Below, one piece after another: positions 52,574 to 61,849 of a DNA stretch of 64,000 nt. The position numbers and the translations under genes were made by a program. The notes under the pieces are model-generated. The model was given only the letters and a program-made list of their open reading frames with translations. It made no database searches and was not told where the DNA came from. The stretch comes from Vibrio sp. 05-20-BW147 (lineage in GTDB: Bacteria; Pseudomonadota; Gammaproteobacteria; Enterobacterales; Vibrionaceae), in assembly GCF_013369385.1 (NCBI RefSeq), contig NZ_SZTO01000020.1, positions 18,530 to 82,529 of the forward strand, in the 5' to 3' direction. Within the stretch, counting starts at the first letter, position 1. Each line of letters begins with the position of its first letter.

Positions 52574-54247
52574 ATGAAAAACACATTGTTGTCTACAGCT
52601 ATCGTATCTGCACTGATGTTTAGTGCTTCTTCATCAGCCAAGACGGATGTTGCTGATTTGTCGCAACTGACCATTATTCCCAATCACAACGCCTCGTTGA
52701 TTCGCAACTTTAACCCGTATGCAGTATCACGCTTACATACGGCTCGTGATTTTATTTTCGAACCGCTGGTCATCTTCAATGAACTCCATGGCAACGTGCC
52801 AGAGTTTCGTTTGGCGACAGGATATGTTCTAAGTGAAGACTTACTCAGTATCACCTTTGATTTACGCAAAGGGGTTAAATGGTCGGATGGTGAGACTTTT
52901 GATGCAGACGATGTGGTTTTCACTTTTGAACTGGTTAAAGCGCATACCAGCATCGATGATCGCGGTATCAATAGTAAGATTAAATTGGTTGAGAAGCTGA
53001 GCCCTTATCAAGTACGTTTCCATCTTAATGAAGTTAATACCAACATCAGCTATGAAATTGTTCAAGTTCCTATTGTGCCCGAGCATCAGTGGAAAGAGGT
53101 GGCTGATCCAGCAGCATTTATGAACCCAAACCCAGTTGGTACGGGACCGTTTACCGAATTACCACAGTTTACCAGCACTCTGTTCCTGCAATGCCGTAAC
53201 CCCAATTATTGGGATAACGCTAACTTAGAGGTGGACTGTTTGCGTGTGCCGCAAATGAACCATAATGATCAGGTGTTGGCGGAGCTGATGCGTTCGAGCA
53301 TCGATTGGGCTGGTTCATTTGTTCCTGATATTGATCAAACCTACATGCAAGCATCGAGCGATCATGGCTACTGGTTCCCACCGGCGGGAACCCAAGCGTT
53401 TGTGTTCAATTTCGCGTCTAAAGATCCAGTGAAGCACCCAGTGCTCAACGATATCCAATTCCGCCGTGCCTTCTCGATGGCATTGGATCGCCAAACGTTG
53501 ATTGATATTGCTAACTATGGAAATGCGGTATTGAACGATTTTGCCTCTGGCCTTGGCTACGCATTTGAAGCTTGGTCGGACAAAACAACCCATGAAAAAT
53601 ACAAACCGTTTATGACCTACTCACCGGAGCAGGCCAAAGCTCTGCTAGCGAAAGCGGGCTATAAAGATCTCGATAACGATGGCTTTGTTGAATCACCAGC
53701 GGGTAAGAAGTTTGAGTTGCTGATCCAATCTCCGCAAGGCTGGACGGATTTTAATAACACCGTGATGCTCGCAGTGGAGCAGTTGGTCGAGGTTGGCATT
53801 AACGTGAAAGCACGTACGCCAGATTTTTCGATTTACAATAATGGAATGATTTCTGCAGATTATGATATTGCTTATACCAACTATTTCCATGGCTCTACGC
53901 CTCATAAGTATTGGGACAGTGGTTATCACTCTCGTTTGCAAGCTTCAGAAGGGATGCCGCGTTTTGCTATGCATCACTGGAAAAATGACAAGTTAGATGC
54001 ATTACTGGATAGCTTCTACACAACGGCAAACCTTCAAGAGCAGAAAAAAATAGCCCATGGCATTCAGGCTATCATTGCAGAAAATCAGGTTACCGTGCCT
54101 GTGTTATCTGGCCCGAATTTCTACCAATACAATACCAAGCGTTTTACTGGCTGGTGGAACAAAGACAATCCGAAAGGTCGTCCTATGATTTGGGAAGGCA
54201 CGCCCGAGCGATTACTGCACGTTCTGGATCTAAAACCACGCAGTTAG
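52574..54247 (+). CDS. Orphan family 5 ABC solute-binding protein (oligosaccharide/peptide type)
   Basis: A 557-residue periplasmic protein with a signal peptide (MKNTLLSTAIVSALMFSASSSA-KTDVADL). It has the SBP family 5 pattern: RKGVKWSDGETFDADDVVFTFEL, PNPVGTGPF and the IQFRRAFSMALDRQTLI motif. The style (VPIVPEHQW, NPNYWDNANLEVDCLRVPQ) is closer to the gluco-oligosaccharide/cellobiose/chitobiose branch than to classical dipeptide proteins; that is an inference. ATG 52574 with AAGGGA upstream is chosen. No permease or ATPase gene is nearby, so it must serve a distant transporter or a sensor. Confidence 0.85.
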   Translation: MKNTLLSTAIVSALMFSASSSAKTDVADLSQLTIIPNHNASLIRNFNPYAVSRLHTARDFIFEPLVIFNELHGNVPEFRLATGYVLSEDLLSITFDLRKGVKWSDGETFDADDVVFTFELVKAHTSIDDRGINSKIKLVEKLSPYQVRFHLNEVNTNISYEIVQVPIVPEHQWKEVADPAAFMNPNPVGTGPFTELPQFTSTLFLQCRNPNYWDNANLEVDCLRVPQMNHNDQVLAELMRSSIDWAGSFVPDIDQTYMQASSDHGYWFPPAGTQAFVFNFASKDPVKHPVLNDIQFRRAFSMALDRQTLIDIANYGNAVLNDFASGLGYAFEAWSDKTTHEKYKPFMTYSPEQAKALLAKAGYKDLDNDGFVESPAGKKFELLIQSPQGWTDFNNTVMLAVEQLVEVGINVKARTPDFSIYNNGMISADYDIAYTNYFHGSTPHKYWDSGYHSRLQASEGMPRFAMHHWKNDKLDALLDSFYTTANLQEQKKIAHGIQAIIAENQVTVPVLSGPNFYQYNTKRFTGWWNKDNPKGRPMIWEGTPERLLHVLDLKPRS

Positions 54248-54268
54248 TTCATTGCTCAGCTTTTTCCT

Positions 54269-54297
54269 ACAAGCCCTACGTTATTAGGGCTTTTTTG
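54269..54297 (+). terminator. Terminator of the solute-binding protein gene
   Basis: An 8-bp stem AAGCCCTA/TAGGGCTT with a 6-base loop is followed by TTTTG. Confidence 0.85.
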
Positions 54298-54414
54298 CAT
54301 CACCTCGTTTCATCATGTGACATTTCAATAGATAAAATGCGTGATCCTGTACATATCAACGTCATCATGGTCATGATACTTTAGTGTTATCAAAGAGGAC
54401 GAGAGGGTTGCATT

Positions 54415-54675
54415 ATGCTGACACGATATATGGGTATGACTGCGAAAAGTCAGAGTTATCTGTTCACTTTTGGTTTAGCACTCTGTTTGTTGGCGATGGT
54501 TTTAACAGACATGTGGCTCCCGATAGTCGCGGGATCTTTCATTCTCACCGGTTTAACTGTAGAAGCGTGGATCCGCGTTGCTCACATCATTCCAATGCAT
54601 GAAGAGATGCGATCGATGAAAAAGCAGTTGAATAAGCTGCAATCGGAAATTCGTTCTATCGAATTCGATCAATAA
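54415..54675 (+). CDS. Small membrane protein with C-terminal coiled coil
   Basis: An 86-residue protein. Two hydrophobic segments (about residues 15-31 and 34-52) are followed by a charged helix with heptad character (MHEEMRSMKKQLNKLQSEIRSIEF). An AGAGGG ribosome site precedes the ATG, and a strong terminator follows the stop by a few bases, which supports it as a real gene. I do not recognise the family; the layout resembles small scaffold or regulatory membrane proteins. Confidence 0.72.
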   Translation: MLTRYMGMTAKSQSYLFTFGLALCLLAMVLTDMWLPIVAGSFILTGLTVEAWIRVAHIIPMHEEMRSMKKQLNKLQSEIRSIEFDQ

Positions 54676-54709
54676 AGAAATGGCAGCCGTGTGGCTGCCG
54701 TTTTTTTAT
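54676..54709 (+). terminator. Terminator between small membrane protein gene and tusA
   Basis: A 7-bp GC-rich stem GGCAGCC/GGCTGCC with a GTGT loop is followed by G and seven T. Confidence 0.9.
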
Positions 54710-54715
54710 CTCGCG

Positions 54716-54961
54716 TTATAAGCCTTTCTTAATCAGATACTGATAGGGTAGCTCGTCGGTTTGTGCCGCAATGAGTTGATGATCCATAAAGCGACAAAAG
54801 CTTGGAATGTCTCTGGTGGTGGATGGATCATCGGCTTTTACCAGTAAAACCTCACCGTCTTGCATGGTTCGAATTGTCTTCCTGACCATCATTACTGGCT
54901 CTGGGCAGCGTAGTCCTTCCGCCTCTAAGGTCTTGGTCGCCAGTTCAGGATTAAAGCTCAT
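54716..54961 (-). CDS. tusA: Sulfur carrier protein TusA
   Basis: An 81-residue sulfur relay protein with the catalytic CPxP motif in [16 protein letters not shown] (Cys19). It accepts persulfide from IscS and passes it to TusBCD-E-MnmA for 2-thiouridine in tRNA, and to molybdenum cofactor synthesis. The length fits E. coli TusA. It is a single gene on the minus strand. Confidence 0.95.
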
Positions 54962-55092
54962 AATGTGATTCTCTTAACTTACTTAGCGGTGAATTCTACT
55001 TTCGTAGAAAAAATATTCAATAACCACTTGGCAAAGCGATCATTTTGTTTTAACTTTAGTTAACAATTTGGTAACAACTGGCGGAGGGAGCG

Positions 55093-55278
55093 ATGCTAAC
55101 AGCATTAGATAGATTGACCATTTATTCGGTTTTGTGCTTCATCTCGTTTTGTGCACTCGTGTTCAGAACGCCAGCAGAAACCTCATTGATGCCTATTTTA
55201 GGTATGAGCGCAACCATCATCGGGATTTGGATTGAGATGCATCGATGGTCCGGTGCATCTGAAGAACAAGAGAATTAG
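55093..55278 (+). CDS. Small two-helix membrane protein
   Basis: A 61-residue protein with two hydrophobic segments (LTIYSVLCFISFCALVF and LMPILGMSATIIGIWIEM) and a short acidic tail. GGAGGGAG lies directly upstream of the ATG, and a terminator follows. It is divergent from tusA. Codon use and the strong ribosome site make it credible. The family is not recognised. Confidence 0.65.
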   Translation: MLTALDRLTIYSVLCFISFCALVFRTPAETSLMPILGMSATIIGIWIEMHRWSGASEEQEN

Positions 55279-55353
55279 CGCTTTTGTTAACAAACCTACG
55301 CTCACCAATTTAACGACACTTCATTCCGACACTATCCCCATTTTTCTTGGGCT

Positions 55354-55380
55354 TCCCCGCTGAAAGGCGGGATTTTTTTT
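55354..55380 (+). terminator. Terminator after the 61-residue membrane protein
   Basis: A 5-bp GC stem CCCGC/GCGGG with a 6-base loop is followed by A and eight T. Confidence 0.85.
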
Positions 55381-55431
55381 GCCTGAAGAGTACAATTGTC
55401 ACAGGCATTGAGCGTGGATAGGAGCTTCAAC

Positions 55432-56373
55432 GTGGAGTTGGAAGAGATTTACCGTCGAGATCTGAATTTGCTGGTGGCACTGCGAGTGTTAATTGAAGAA
55501 AGCAGTGTTAGCAAAGCCGCAGTGCGTTTGAATCTCAGTCAATCTGCGATGAGTCGAGTGTTGGGGCGCTTGCGCGATTTGCTTGGTGACCCGCTGTTTA
55601 CGCGTGAAGGGCAACATTTATTGCCGACTGAAAAAGCATTAGAGATCGACCGAGCTCTTGGCGAGCCACTGGAATCGTTACGTCAATTGCTCTCTCCATC
55701 TGAGTTTGATCCTCATCTCTGCACTCAAACGTTTACCATCGCCACCACTGATTACGCGATGCAGACGATCTTGCCGTTTGCTCTGCCGAGGATCTACCAA
55801 GAAGCGCCTAATGTGTCGTTTCATTTTCTTCCTTTGCAACACGATCGCTTGGCGGATCAGTTGACGTATGAAGGGGCCGATCTGGCTATTTGCCGTCCCA
55901 CGGGTCCGGTTGAACCGCTGCGTAGCGAAGTCTTGGGCCGAGTGGGGGTGCTGTGTTTGCTTTCCAAGCAGCATCCGCTCGCGGGAAAAGAGATGAGTCT
56001 GACAGACTATCTGTATTATCCCCATGCCATGATTGCCATCAGTGATGGCGTGAAAGCGCTGATCGAGCAAGCGTTAGTCGATCAGCCGCAACGAAAGATG
56101 GTGCTGCGTGCCTATCATCTTGAAGCGGCACTGGCGATAGTGGACACCATGCCCTTGATCATTACCGTCCCCGCCGATTTAGCCTATTTGGTTGCCGAGC
56201 GCTACGATTTGGTGGTGAAAGCGTTGCCGTTTCAGTTTACCCCCTTTGATTACTCGATGATTTGGCATCCGCGATGTGAACATTCTCCGGCTCAAGAATG
56301 GTTGCGGTCCGTCGTGCGTGAAGAGTGCAGCCGGCTGATTGCCAAACGTATTGAAGATATGGGGCTCGATTAA
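55432..56373 (+). CDS. LysR-family transcriptional regulator
   Basis: A 313-residue LysR protein. The helix-turn-helix spans residues 5-65 (RDLNLLVALRVLIEESSVSKAAVRLNLSQSAMSRVLGRLRD), followed by a NodD/LeuO-like effector domain (TFTIATTDYAMQTILP). GTG 55432 is chosen because AGGAG lies 7 bases upstream; an in-frame TTG at 55396 would give 325 residues. It is convergent with acuI and separated from it by a terminator, so the target gene is not obvious. Specific subfamily and ligand are not recognised. Confidence 0.88.
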   Translation: MELEEIYRRDLNLLVALRVLIEESSVSKAAVRLNLSQSAMSRVLGRLRDLLGDPLFTREGQHLLPTEKALEIDRALGEPLESLRQLLSPSEFDPHLCTQTFTIATTDYAMQTILPFALPRIYQEAPNVSFHFLPLQHDRLADQLTYEGADLAICRPTGPVEPLRSEVLGRVGVLCLLSKQHPLAGKEMSLTDYLYYPHAMIAISDGVKALIEQALVDQPQRKMVLRAYHLEAALAIVDTMPLIITVPADLAYLVAERYDLVVKALPFQFTPFDYSMIWHPRCEHSPAQEWLRSVVREECSRLIAKRIEDMGLD

Positions 56374-56393
56374 TGCGAGCTGGAGAAAGAACA

Positions 56394-56424
56394 GCAAAAA
56401 GCCGAGTGTGACTCGGCTTTTTTT
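56394..56424. terminator. Bidirectional terminator, LysR gene / acuI
   Basis: A stem AAAAAGCCGAGT/ACTCGGCTTTTT with a GTG loop and T runs on both strands. Confidence 0.92.
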
Positions 56425-56444
56425 CGCTATTTGTACGGCAAGAG

Positions 56445-57425
56445 CTACAGCTTGATGACCACGCGACCGGTCACTTGGCCATTGGTGATGTCTTCCGCGT
56501 ATTTTGTCGCTTCTCTGAGTTCAACTTCGGTACACGCTTGTTCAAAGTAGCTTTCTGGCAATAGCGCTACCAGTTTTTCCCACGCTGCGATGCGTTTTTC
56601 CGTTGGGCACATTACTGAGTCGATACCTTGTAGGCGAACGTTACGTAGAATGAATGGCATGACGGTGGTCGGCAGATCAAAGCCGCCCGCGAGGCCACAT
56701 GCGGCGACCGCACTGTTGTAGTCCATTTGCGCTAGCACTTTTGCCAGTACTTTGCTGCCAACGGTGTCGACTGCGCCAGCCCAAATTTGTTTTTCTAGTG
56801 GGCGAGCGGGCTCTTCAAATTCAACCCGATCAATAATGCGGCTGGCGCCAAGTTGTTTGAGTAGTGGGCCGTTTTGTTCAACACGACCAGTCACCGCTGC
56901 CACTTGGTAACCGAGTTGAGCCAAGAGTGTCACGGCCACAGAGCCGACACCGCCACTTGCGCCGGTGACAAGGATTTCTCCCGCTTCTGGTTTGATGTCA
57001 GCATCGAGCAGTGCTTGAACACACAGCATGGCGGTGAAACCCGCAGTACCAATCATCATTGCTTTTTTGCTGTCTATTTCTGTTGGTAGCGGCACTAACC
57101 AATCAGCGTTAAGACGCGCACGCTGCGCCATTCCGCCCCAATGATTTTCCCCAACACCCCAGCCCGTGAGCACAACCTGATCCCCTGCTTGGTAGCGCCC
57201 GTCTTGTGATTCGATGACAGTACCTGCTAAGTCGATACCTGGAATCATCGGAAAGTTGCGGATGATTTTGCCTTTCCCCGTGATCGCTAAGCCATCTTTG
57301 AAGTTGAGAGATGAATAGTCAACGGCCACCAGCACGTTGCCTTCGGGTAGCTGAGACTCATCCATTTGTTCAATAGTGGCGATGGTGCGTTTTTCTTCCT
57401 GATTAAGAACTAAAGCGTGAAACAT
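56445..57425 (-). CDS. acuI: Acryloyl-CoA reductase, NADPH-dependent (AcuI/YhdH)
   Basis: A 326-residue medium-chain dehydrogenase/reductase of the YhdH/AcuI group. It starts HALVLNQEEKRTIATIEQMD and has the NADPH-binding motif VTGASGGVGSVAVTLLAQLGY near residue 150. AcuI reduces toxic acryloyl-CoA to propionyl-CoA, protecting bacteria that meet acrylate, for example from DMSP breakdown in the sea. It has no catalytic zinc cysteines. It is a single gene, with the palindrome ATGCG-TTTTA-CGCAT (57516-57530) about 90 bases upstream. Confidence 0.9.
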   Translation of the reverse strand: MFHALVLNQEEKRTIATIEQMDESQLPEGNVLVAVDYSSLNFKDGLAITGKGKIIRNFPMIPGIDLAGTVIESQDGRYQAGDQVVLTGWGVGENHWGGMAQRARLNADWLVPLPTEIDSKKAMMIGTAGFTAMLCVQALLDADIKPEAGEILVTGASGGVGSVAVTLLAQLGYQVAAVTGRVEQNGPLLKQLGASRIIDRVEFEEPARPLEKQIWAGAVDTVGSKVLAKVLAQMDYNSAVAACGLAGGFDLPTTVMPFILRNVRLQGIDSVMCPTEKRIAAWEKLVALLPESYFEQACTEVELREATKYAEDITNGQVTGRVVIKL

Positions 57426-57534
57426 GAGATTTCTCCAGCGATTGCAGATAGGTCAAACGGGATAAGTGTAGGCGCAAGTGAACTATGAATAAAATGAAAC
57501 TTTAGCATTATAGTAATGCGTTTTACGCATAAAT

Positions 57535-57558
57535 TAAGAGCGGCTCAAGCCGCTCTTA
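57535..57558 (-). terminator. Terminator-like hairpin after fadA
   Basis: A perfect 11-bp stem TAAGAGCGGCT/AGCCGCTCTTA with a 2-base apex, 27 bases after the fadA stop. On the minus strand it is followed by ATTTATG, a weak T tract. Confidence 0.6.
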
Positions 57559-57585
57559 GTGAGTGAAGGCGTTTAACCGACGAGG

Positions 57586-58749
57586 TTAAGGACGTTCAAA
57601 TACCGTTGCAATGCCTTGGCCTAAACCAATGCACATGGTCGCAAGGCCGTATTTGGCGTCTTTGGCTTCCATCAGGTTAATCAGAGTGGTTGAAATACGA
57701 GCCCCCGAGCAACCCAGTGGGTGGCCAAGAGCGATCGCGCCACCGTTAAGGTTGACCTTCTCATCCATCACATCCAGCAGACCTAGGTCTTTCGCACACG
57801 GTAGAGATTGCGCTGCAAACGCTTCATTGAGCTCAATCACATCCATGTCTTCAATCGATAGACCGGCACGTTTGAGTGCTTTTTGCGTCGCAGGTACAGG
57901 GCCGTAACCCATGATGGAAGGATCGCAACCGGCGATCGCCATGCCTTTAATACGAGCACGAATCGTCACGCCAAGCTCATTGGCTTTCTCTTCACTCATG
58001 ATCAACATCGCAGACGCACCATCCGACAAAGCAGAGGATGTGCCAGCCGTGACGGTGCCATTGGCTGGATCAAACACAGGGCGAAGTTGAGAAAGCCCTT
58101 CCACTGTGGTTTCTGGGCGAATCACTTCGTCATGATCCAAGGTGAACAAGGTGCCATCCGCGGCATGCCCTTCGGTAGGCAGAATTTCGTTTTTGAATCG
58201 ACCTTCCAGCGTTGCAGCATGGGCACGAGCGTGAGAGCGTGCGGCAAACTCATCTTGTTGCTCACGGCTAATGCCGTGCAGCTTGCCAAGCATTTCAGCG
58301 GTTAAGCCCATCATGCCCGCCGCTTTGGCAACGTGTTTCGACATGCCTGGGTGAAAATCCACGCCGTGGTTCATTGGCACGTGACCCATATGCTCAACAC
58401 CGCCGATCAAACAGATCTCTGCATCGCCAGTCATGATGGCGCGCGCACCATCGTGCAGCGCTTGCATCGATGAACCACAGAGACGGTTGACCGTCACAGC
58501 GCCAATTTCAATTGGCAAACCTGCCAGCAGCGCTGCGTTTCGCGCTACGTTAAAGCCTTGTTCTAGGGTTTGTTGAACACATCCCCAATAGATATCTTCA
58601 ATCTCACTTGGGTTAACTTGTGGGTTACGCGCCAGAATCCCTTTCATCAAATGGGCAGAAAGATCTTCTGCTCGAGTGTGGCGGAAGGCGCCACCTTTAG
58701 AGCGACCCATTGGCGTACGTAGACAATCGACAATTACGACATTTTTCAT
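57586..58749 (-). CDS. fadA: 3-ketoacyl-CoA thiolase
   Basis: A 387-residue beta subunit of the aerobic fatty acid oxidation complex that cleaves 3-ketoacyl-CoA with CoA. The nucleophilic Cys is in NRLCGSSMQALHDGARA near residue 91, the catalytic His in GGAIALGHPLGCSGAR near 343, and the second Cys in MCIGLGQGIATVFER. It is 12 bases after fadB in the same operon. Confidence 0.97.
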   Translation of the reverse strand: MKNVVIVDCLRTPMGRSKGGAFRHTRAEDLSAHLMKGILARNPQVNPSEIEDIYWGCVQQTLEQGFNVARNAALLAGLPIEIGAVTVNRLCGSSMQALHDGARAIMTGDAEICLIGGVEHMGHVPMNHGVDFHPGMSKHVAKAAGMMGLTAEMLGKLHGISREQQDEFAARSHARAHAATLEGRFKNEILPTEGHAADGTLFTLDHDEVIRPETTVEGLSQLRPVFDPANGTVTAGTSSALSDGASAMLIMSEEKANELGVTIRARIKGMAIAGCDPSIMGYGPVPATQKALKRAGLSIEDMDVIELNEAFAAQSLPCAKDLGLLDVMDEKVNLNGGAIALGHPLGCSGARISTTLINLMEAKDAKYGLATMCIGLGQGIATVFERP

Positions 58750-58761
58750 TGTGGGAACTCC

Positions 58762-60933
58762 TTAGATAGAACCTTGCTGTTGCGCGCCGTAAAAGGTTTG
58801 CCCTTTTTCAGCCATATCAATAAGCATTTGTGGAACCTGATACATAGTGCCAAGTTCAACATGCTGCTGTGCCATTGCGACAAAGTTTGCAATACCAACA
58901 CTATCTAAGTAGCGGAATACACCACCACGGAAAGGAGGGAAACCAAGGCCATACACCAGCGCCATATCCGCTTCTTGCGCTGAGGCGATGATGCCTTCTT
59001 GCAAGCAAAGCACCACTTCGTTGATCATCGGAATCATCATGCGTTGGATAATGGTCTGATCGTCAAAGGCTTGTTGAGCGGCACAAACAGGAGCAAGAAT
59101 CGGTACGATCTCATCACTGAATGCTTTCTTCGGTTTACCTTTCTTGTCCATGGTGTACGTGTAGAAACCGCTGCCGTTTTTCTGGCCATACTTGTTGGCT
59201 TCAAACAAGGCATCAATTGCATCGCGACCTTGTTTACCCATGCGCTCAGGGAACCCTTGCGCCATGACGGCTTGAGCGTGGTGTGCGGTATCAATACCGA
59301 CCACATCCAATAAGTAAGCAGGGCCCATTGGCCAACCAAACTTACGTTCCATCACTTTATCGATTTGAGTAAAGTCGGCACCATCGCGCAGCAACATGCT
59401 AAAACCACCAAAGTATGGGAACAGCACGCGGTTAACAAAGAACCCTGGGCAGTCATTGACCACAATTGGGGATTTGCCCATTTTGGCTGCGTAAGCAACG
59501 ACACGGTTGATGGTTTCATCGGAGGTGTGTTCACCACGAATGATTTCGACTAAAGGCATGCGATGCACTGGGTTGAAGAAGTGCATACCACAGAAATTCT
59601 CTGGTCGTTTGAGTGATTTGGCCAGCAAGTTAATTGGAATGGTCGAGGTGTTCGAAGTGAGAACGGTCTCTTCGCTAACTTGCTCTTCCACTTCGCTTAA
59701 TACGGCTGCTTTCACTTTCGGGTTTTCGACCACGGCTTCTACGATGATATCGGCGTTATCGATGCCCGCGTAGTGAAGGCTTGGCGTAATAGAAGCGAGA
59801 ATACCGGCCATTTTAAAGCCATCAATCTTGCCACGTTCAAGCTGTTTGTTGAGTAGCTTTGACGCTTCCGTCATGCCCAGATCCAGTGATGCTTGCGCGA
59901 TGTCTTTCATGATCACGGGCACACCTTTGAGAGCAGATTGGTAGGCTATGCCGCCCCCCATAATACCTGCGCCCAGCACTGCTGCACGTTGGGTCTCTTT
60001 ATTGGCGGATTTTGCTGCTTTCTTCGCTATGCCTTTGATGTATTGGTCATTGAGGAAAAGACCCACCAAGGCCTTGGCTTCTTCTGACTTCGCCAGTTTA
60101 ACGAAATGTTTTCTTTCGATGTCTAACGCTTGATTGCGCGCAAAACGGGCACCTTCTTCAATCGTGACAACGGCGGTCATCGGTGCAGGGTAGTGTGGCC
60201 CTGCCACTTGAGCTACCAAGCCTTTGGCCATGGTGAAACTCATCATCGCTTCGAGTTTGCTTAGCGTTAACGCTGAGGTTTTTTGCTGGCGACGTGCTTT
60301 CCAGTCAATTTTTTCATTGATGGCATCGGTGAGTGTTTGCAGGGCGGATGCGTAGAGGCGATCGGAATCGACGACAGCATCAAGCAAACCAATTTTTAGA
60401 GCTTCCTCTGCACGGCAAGCTTTGCCTTGGGTGATGATTTCCATGGCGCTGTCTGCGCCGATCACGCGCGGCAAACGCACACAACCGCCAAAACCAGGCA
60501 TAATGCCGAGTTTGGTTTCAGGAAGACCAATGCTGGTGGTTTTATCACCAATGCGTAAGTCGGTAGCAAGTACACACTCACATCCACCGCCTAAGGTATG
60601 CCCTTTGACAACCGCGACAGTCGGAACGGGCAAATCTTCCAGTTTATTGAAGATGCTATTGGCAAATTGAAGCCATTGGTCGAGTTCTTCTTCTGGCTTG
60701 GCAAACAGTCCTAAAAACTCAGTGATATCTGCTCCGACAATAAAGGCTTCTTTGTCTGATGTAAGCATCACGCCTTTCAGACCGTAGTGAGCGGTGAGCG
60801 CATCAAGCGCTTTGTCGAGTGAAGCAAGGGTTGCTAGATCGAGCTTATTGACGGAATTTGGCGCGCAGAAAAGGATTTCTGCCACTCCATCTTGTACTTC
60901 CTTTACCTGTAGGGTTTCGGCTTGGTAAATCAT
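58762..60933 (-). CDS. fadB: Fatty acid oxidation complex alpha subunit
   Basis: A 723-residue multifunctional enzyme. The N-terminal enoyl-CoA hydratase/isomerase domain has VGADITEFL and HTLGGGCECVLATDLRIG. The 3-hydroxyacyl-CoA dehydrogenase part has the NAD motif VLGAGIMGGGIAYQSA near residue 317, HFFNPVHRMPLVEII and a C-terminal helical domain. It works with FadA in beta-oxidation. A FadR-type operator lies about 95 bases upstream. Confidence 0.97.
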   Translation of the reverse strand: MIYQAETLQVKEVQDGVAEILFCAPNSVNKLDLATLASLDKALDALTAHYGLKGVMLTSDKEAFIVGADITEFLGLFAKPEEELDQWLQFANSIFNKLEDLPVPTVAVVKGHTLGGGCECVLATDLRIGDKTTSIGLPETKLGIMPGFGGCVRLPRVIGADSAMEIITQGKACRAEEALKIGLLDAVVDSDRLYASALQTLTDAINEKIDWKARRQQKTSALTLSKLEAMMSFTMAKGLVAQVAGPHYPAPMTAVVTIEEGARFARNQALDIERKHFVKLAKSEEAKALVGLFLNDQYIKGIAKKAAKSANKETQRAAVLGAGIMGGGIAYQSALKGVPVIMKDIAQASLDLGMTEASKLLNKQLERGKIDGFKMAGILASITPSLHYAGIDNADIIVEAVVENPKVKAAVLSEVEEQVSEETVLTSNTSTIPINLLAKSLKRPENFCGMHFFNPVHRMPLVEIIRGEHTSDETINRVVAYAAKMGKSPIVVNDCPGFFVNRVLFPYFGGFSMLLRDGADFTQIDKVMERKFGWPMGPAYLLDVVGIDTAHHAQAVMAQGFPERMGKQGRDAIDALFEANKYGQKNGSGFYTYTMDKKGKPKKAFSDEIVPILAPVCAAQQAFDDQTIIQRMMIPMINEVVLCLQEGIIASAQEADMALVYGLGFPPFRGGVFRYLDSVGIANFVAMAQQHVELGTMYQVPQMLIDMAEKGQTFYGAQQQGSI

Positions 60934-61027
60934 TGTCTATCTCCATGACATACAATCTTGGATTGTCTGTATACCTAAGGCGCACATTCGCCGATGTAGG
61001 TATAGTGGAAAGTGTTGTATTTATATT

Positions 61028-61040
61028 CTGGTTAGACCAG
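61028..61040. promoter_or_regulatory. FadR operator upstream of fadBA
   Basis: CTGGTTAGACCAG is a perfect palindrome around a 3-base centre and contains the FadR core TGGT-N3-ACCA. It lies in the fadB-yigZ divergent gap, 95 bases before fadB. Repression of fadBA by FadR in the absence of long-chain acyl-CoA is established in E. coli and Vibrio; binding here is inferred. Confidence 0.75.
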
Positions 61041-61180
61041 TTTGCTTAGTGTGGACCTCGGATTGTCTAATTTCAATACATTTTTTAAACAAGTGTTTAA
61101 CATTGTGCGTTAAAGCAGATCTTATGCACTCTGAATAGGGGCATGCTACACTTGCCGCTCTTGTTGATAGTGCGAATGTC

Positions 61181-61804
61181 ATGAACGAAAATCCATACCT
61201 CATCCCAGCCCAAGCGATTCAATTTGAAGAAGAAATCAAAAAGAGTCTCTTTATTACTTATCTTGCTCATACCCCGACGATAGAGGCGGCAAAAGCTTTT
61301 GTAGAGAGGATTAAAACGCAACATGCCGATGCGCGTCATAACTGTTGGGCGTTTGTTGCTGGGCGACCAGAGGATTCAATGAAGTGGGGTTTTAGTGATG
61401 ATGGCGAACCATCCGGTACAGCAGGAAAGCCGATTTTGGCGCAGCTCTCTGGGTCGGGTGTTGGTGAGATCACCGCAGTCGTAACACGATATTATGGTGG
61501 TATTCGCCTTGGCACTGGTGGATTAGTGAAAGCGTATGGCGGTGGTGTGCAGCAGGCGCTCAAGCTGCTTCAAACAATTGAGAAAAAAATAACCACAAAA
61601 CTCAGACTGGAGTTAGACTATGCGTTCGTACCAATTGCGCAATCTATAATGCAGCAATTCGACGCTGTTGAGGTTGACGCTCAATACAGTGAGAGCGTCG
61701 TGCTGGTGGTTGAACTGGAAGTGAGAAACGTGGAGATGTTTACTCAAACCATGATCAACAAAAGCAGTGCAAAAGCGCTCGTGACGCCTTATATCGGGAA
61801 ATAA
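61181..61804 (+). CDS. yigZ: YigZ/IMPACT family protein
   Basis: A 207-residue protein of the UPF0029/IMPACT family: an N-terminal domain with the signature DDGEPSGTAGKPILAQL and RYYGGIRLGTGGLVKAYGG, and a C-terminal ferredoxin-like domain. Its function in bacteria is unsettled; the eukaryotic relative regulates Gcn2. As in E. coli it lies between fadBA and trkH. ATG 61181 gives the expected length. Confidence 0.92.
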   Translation: MNENPYLIPAQAIQFEEEIKKSLFITYLAHTPTIEAAKAFVERIKTQHADARHNCWAFVAGRPEDSMKWGFSDDGEPSGTAGKPILAQLSGSGVGEITAVVTRYYGGIRLGTGGLVKAYGGGVQQALKLLQTIEKKITTKLRLELDYAFVPIAQSIMQQFDAVEVDAQYSESVVLVVELEVRNVEMFTQTMINKSSAKALVTPYIGK

Positions 61805-61849
61805 CAATAACAACTAGGAAGTCTATCGACTTTATTGATTCAATCACCC

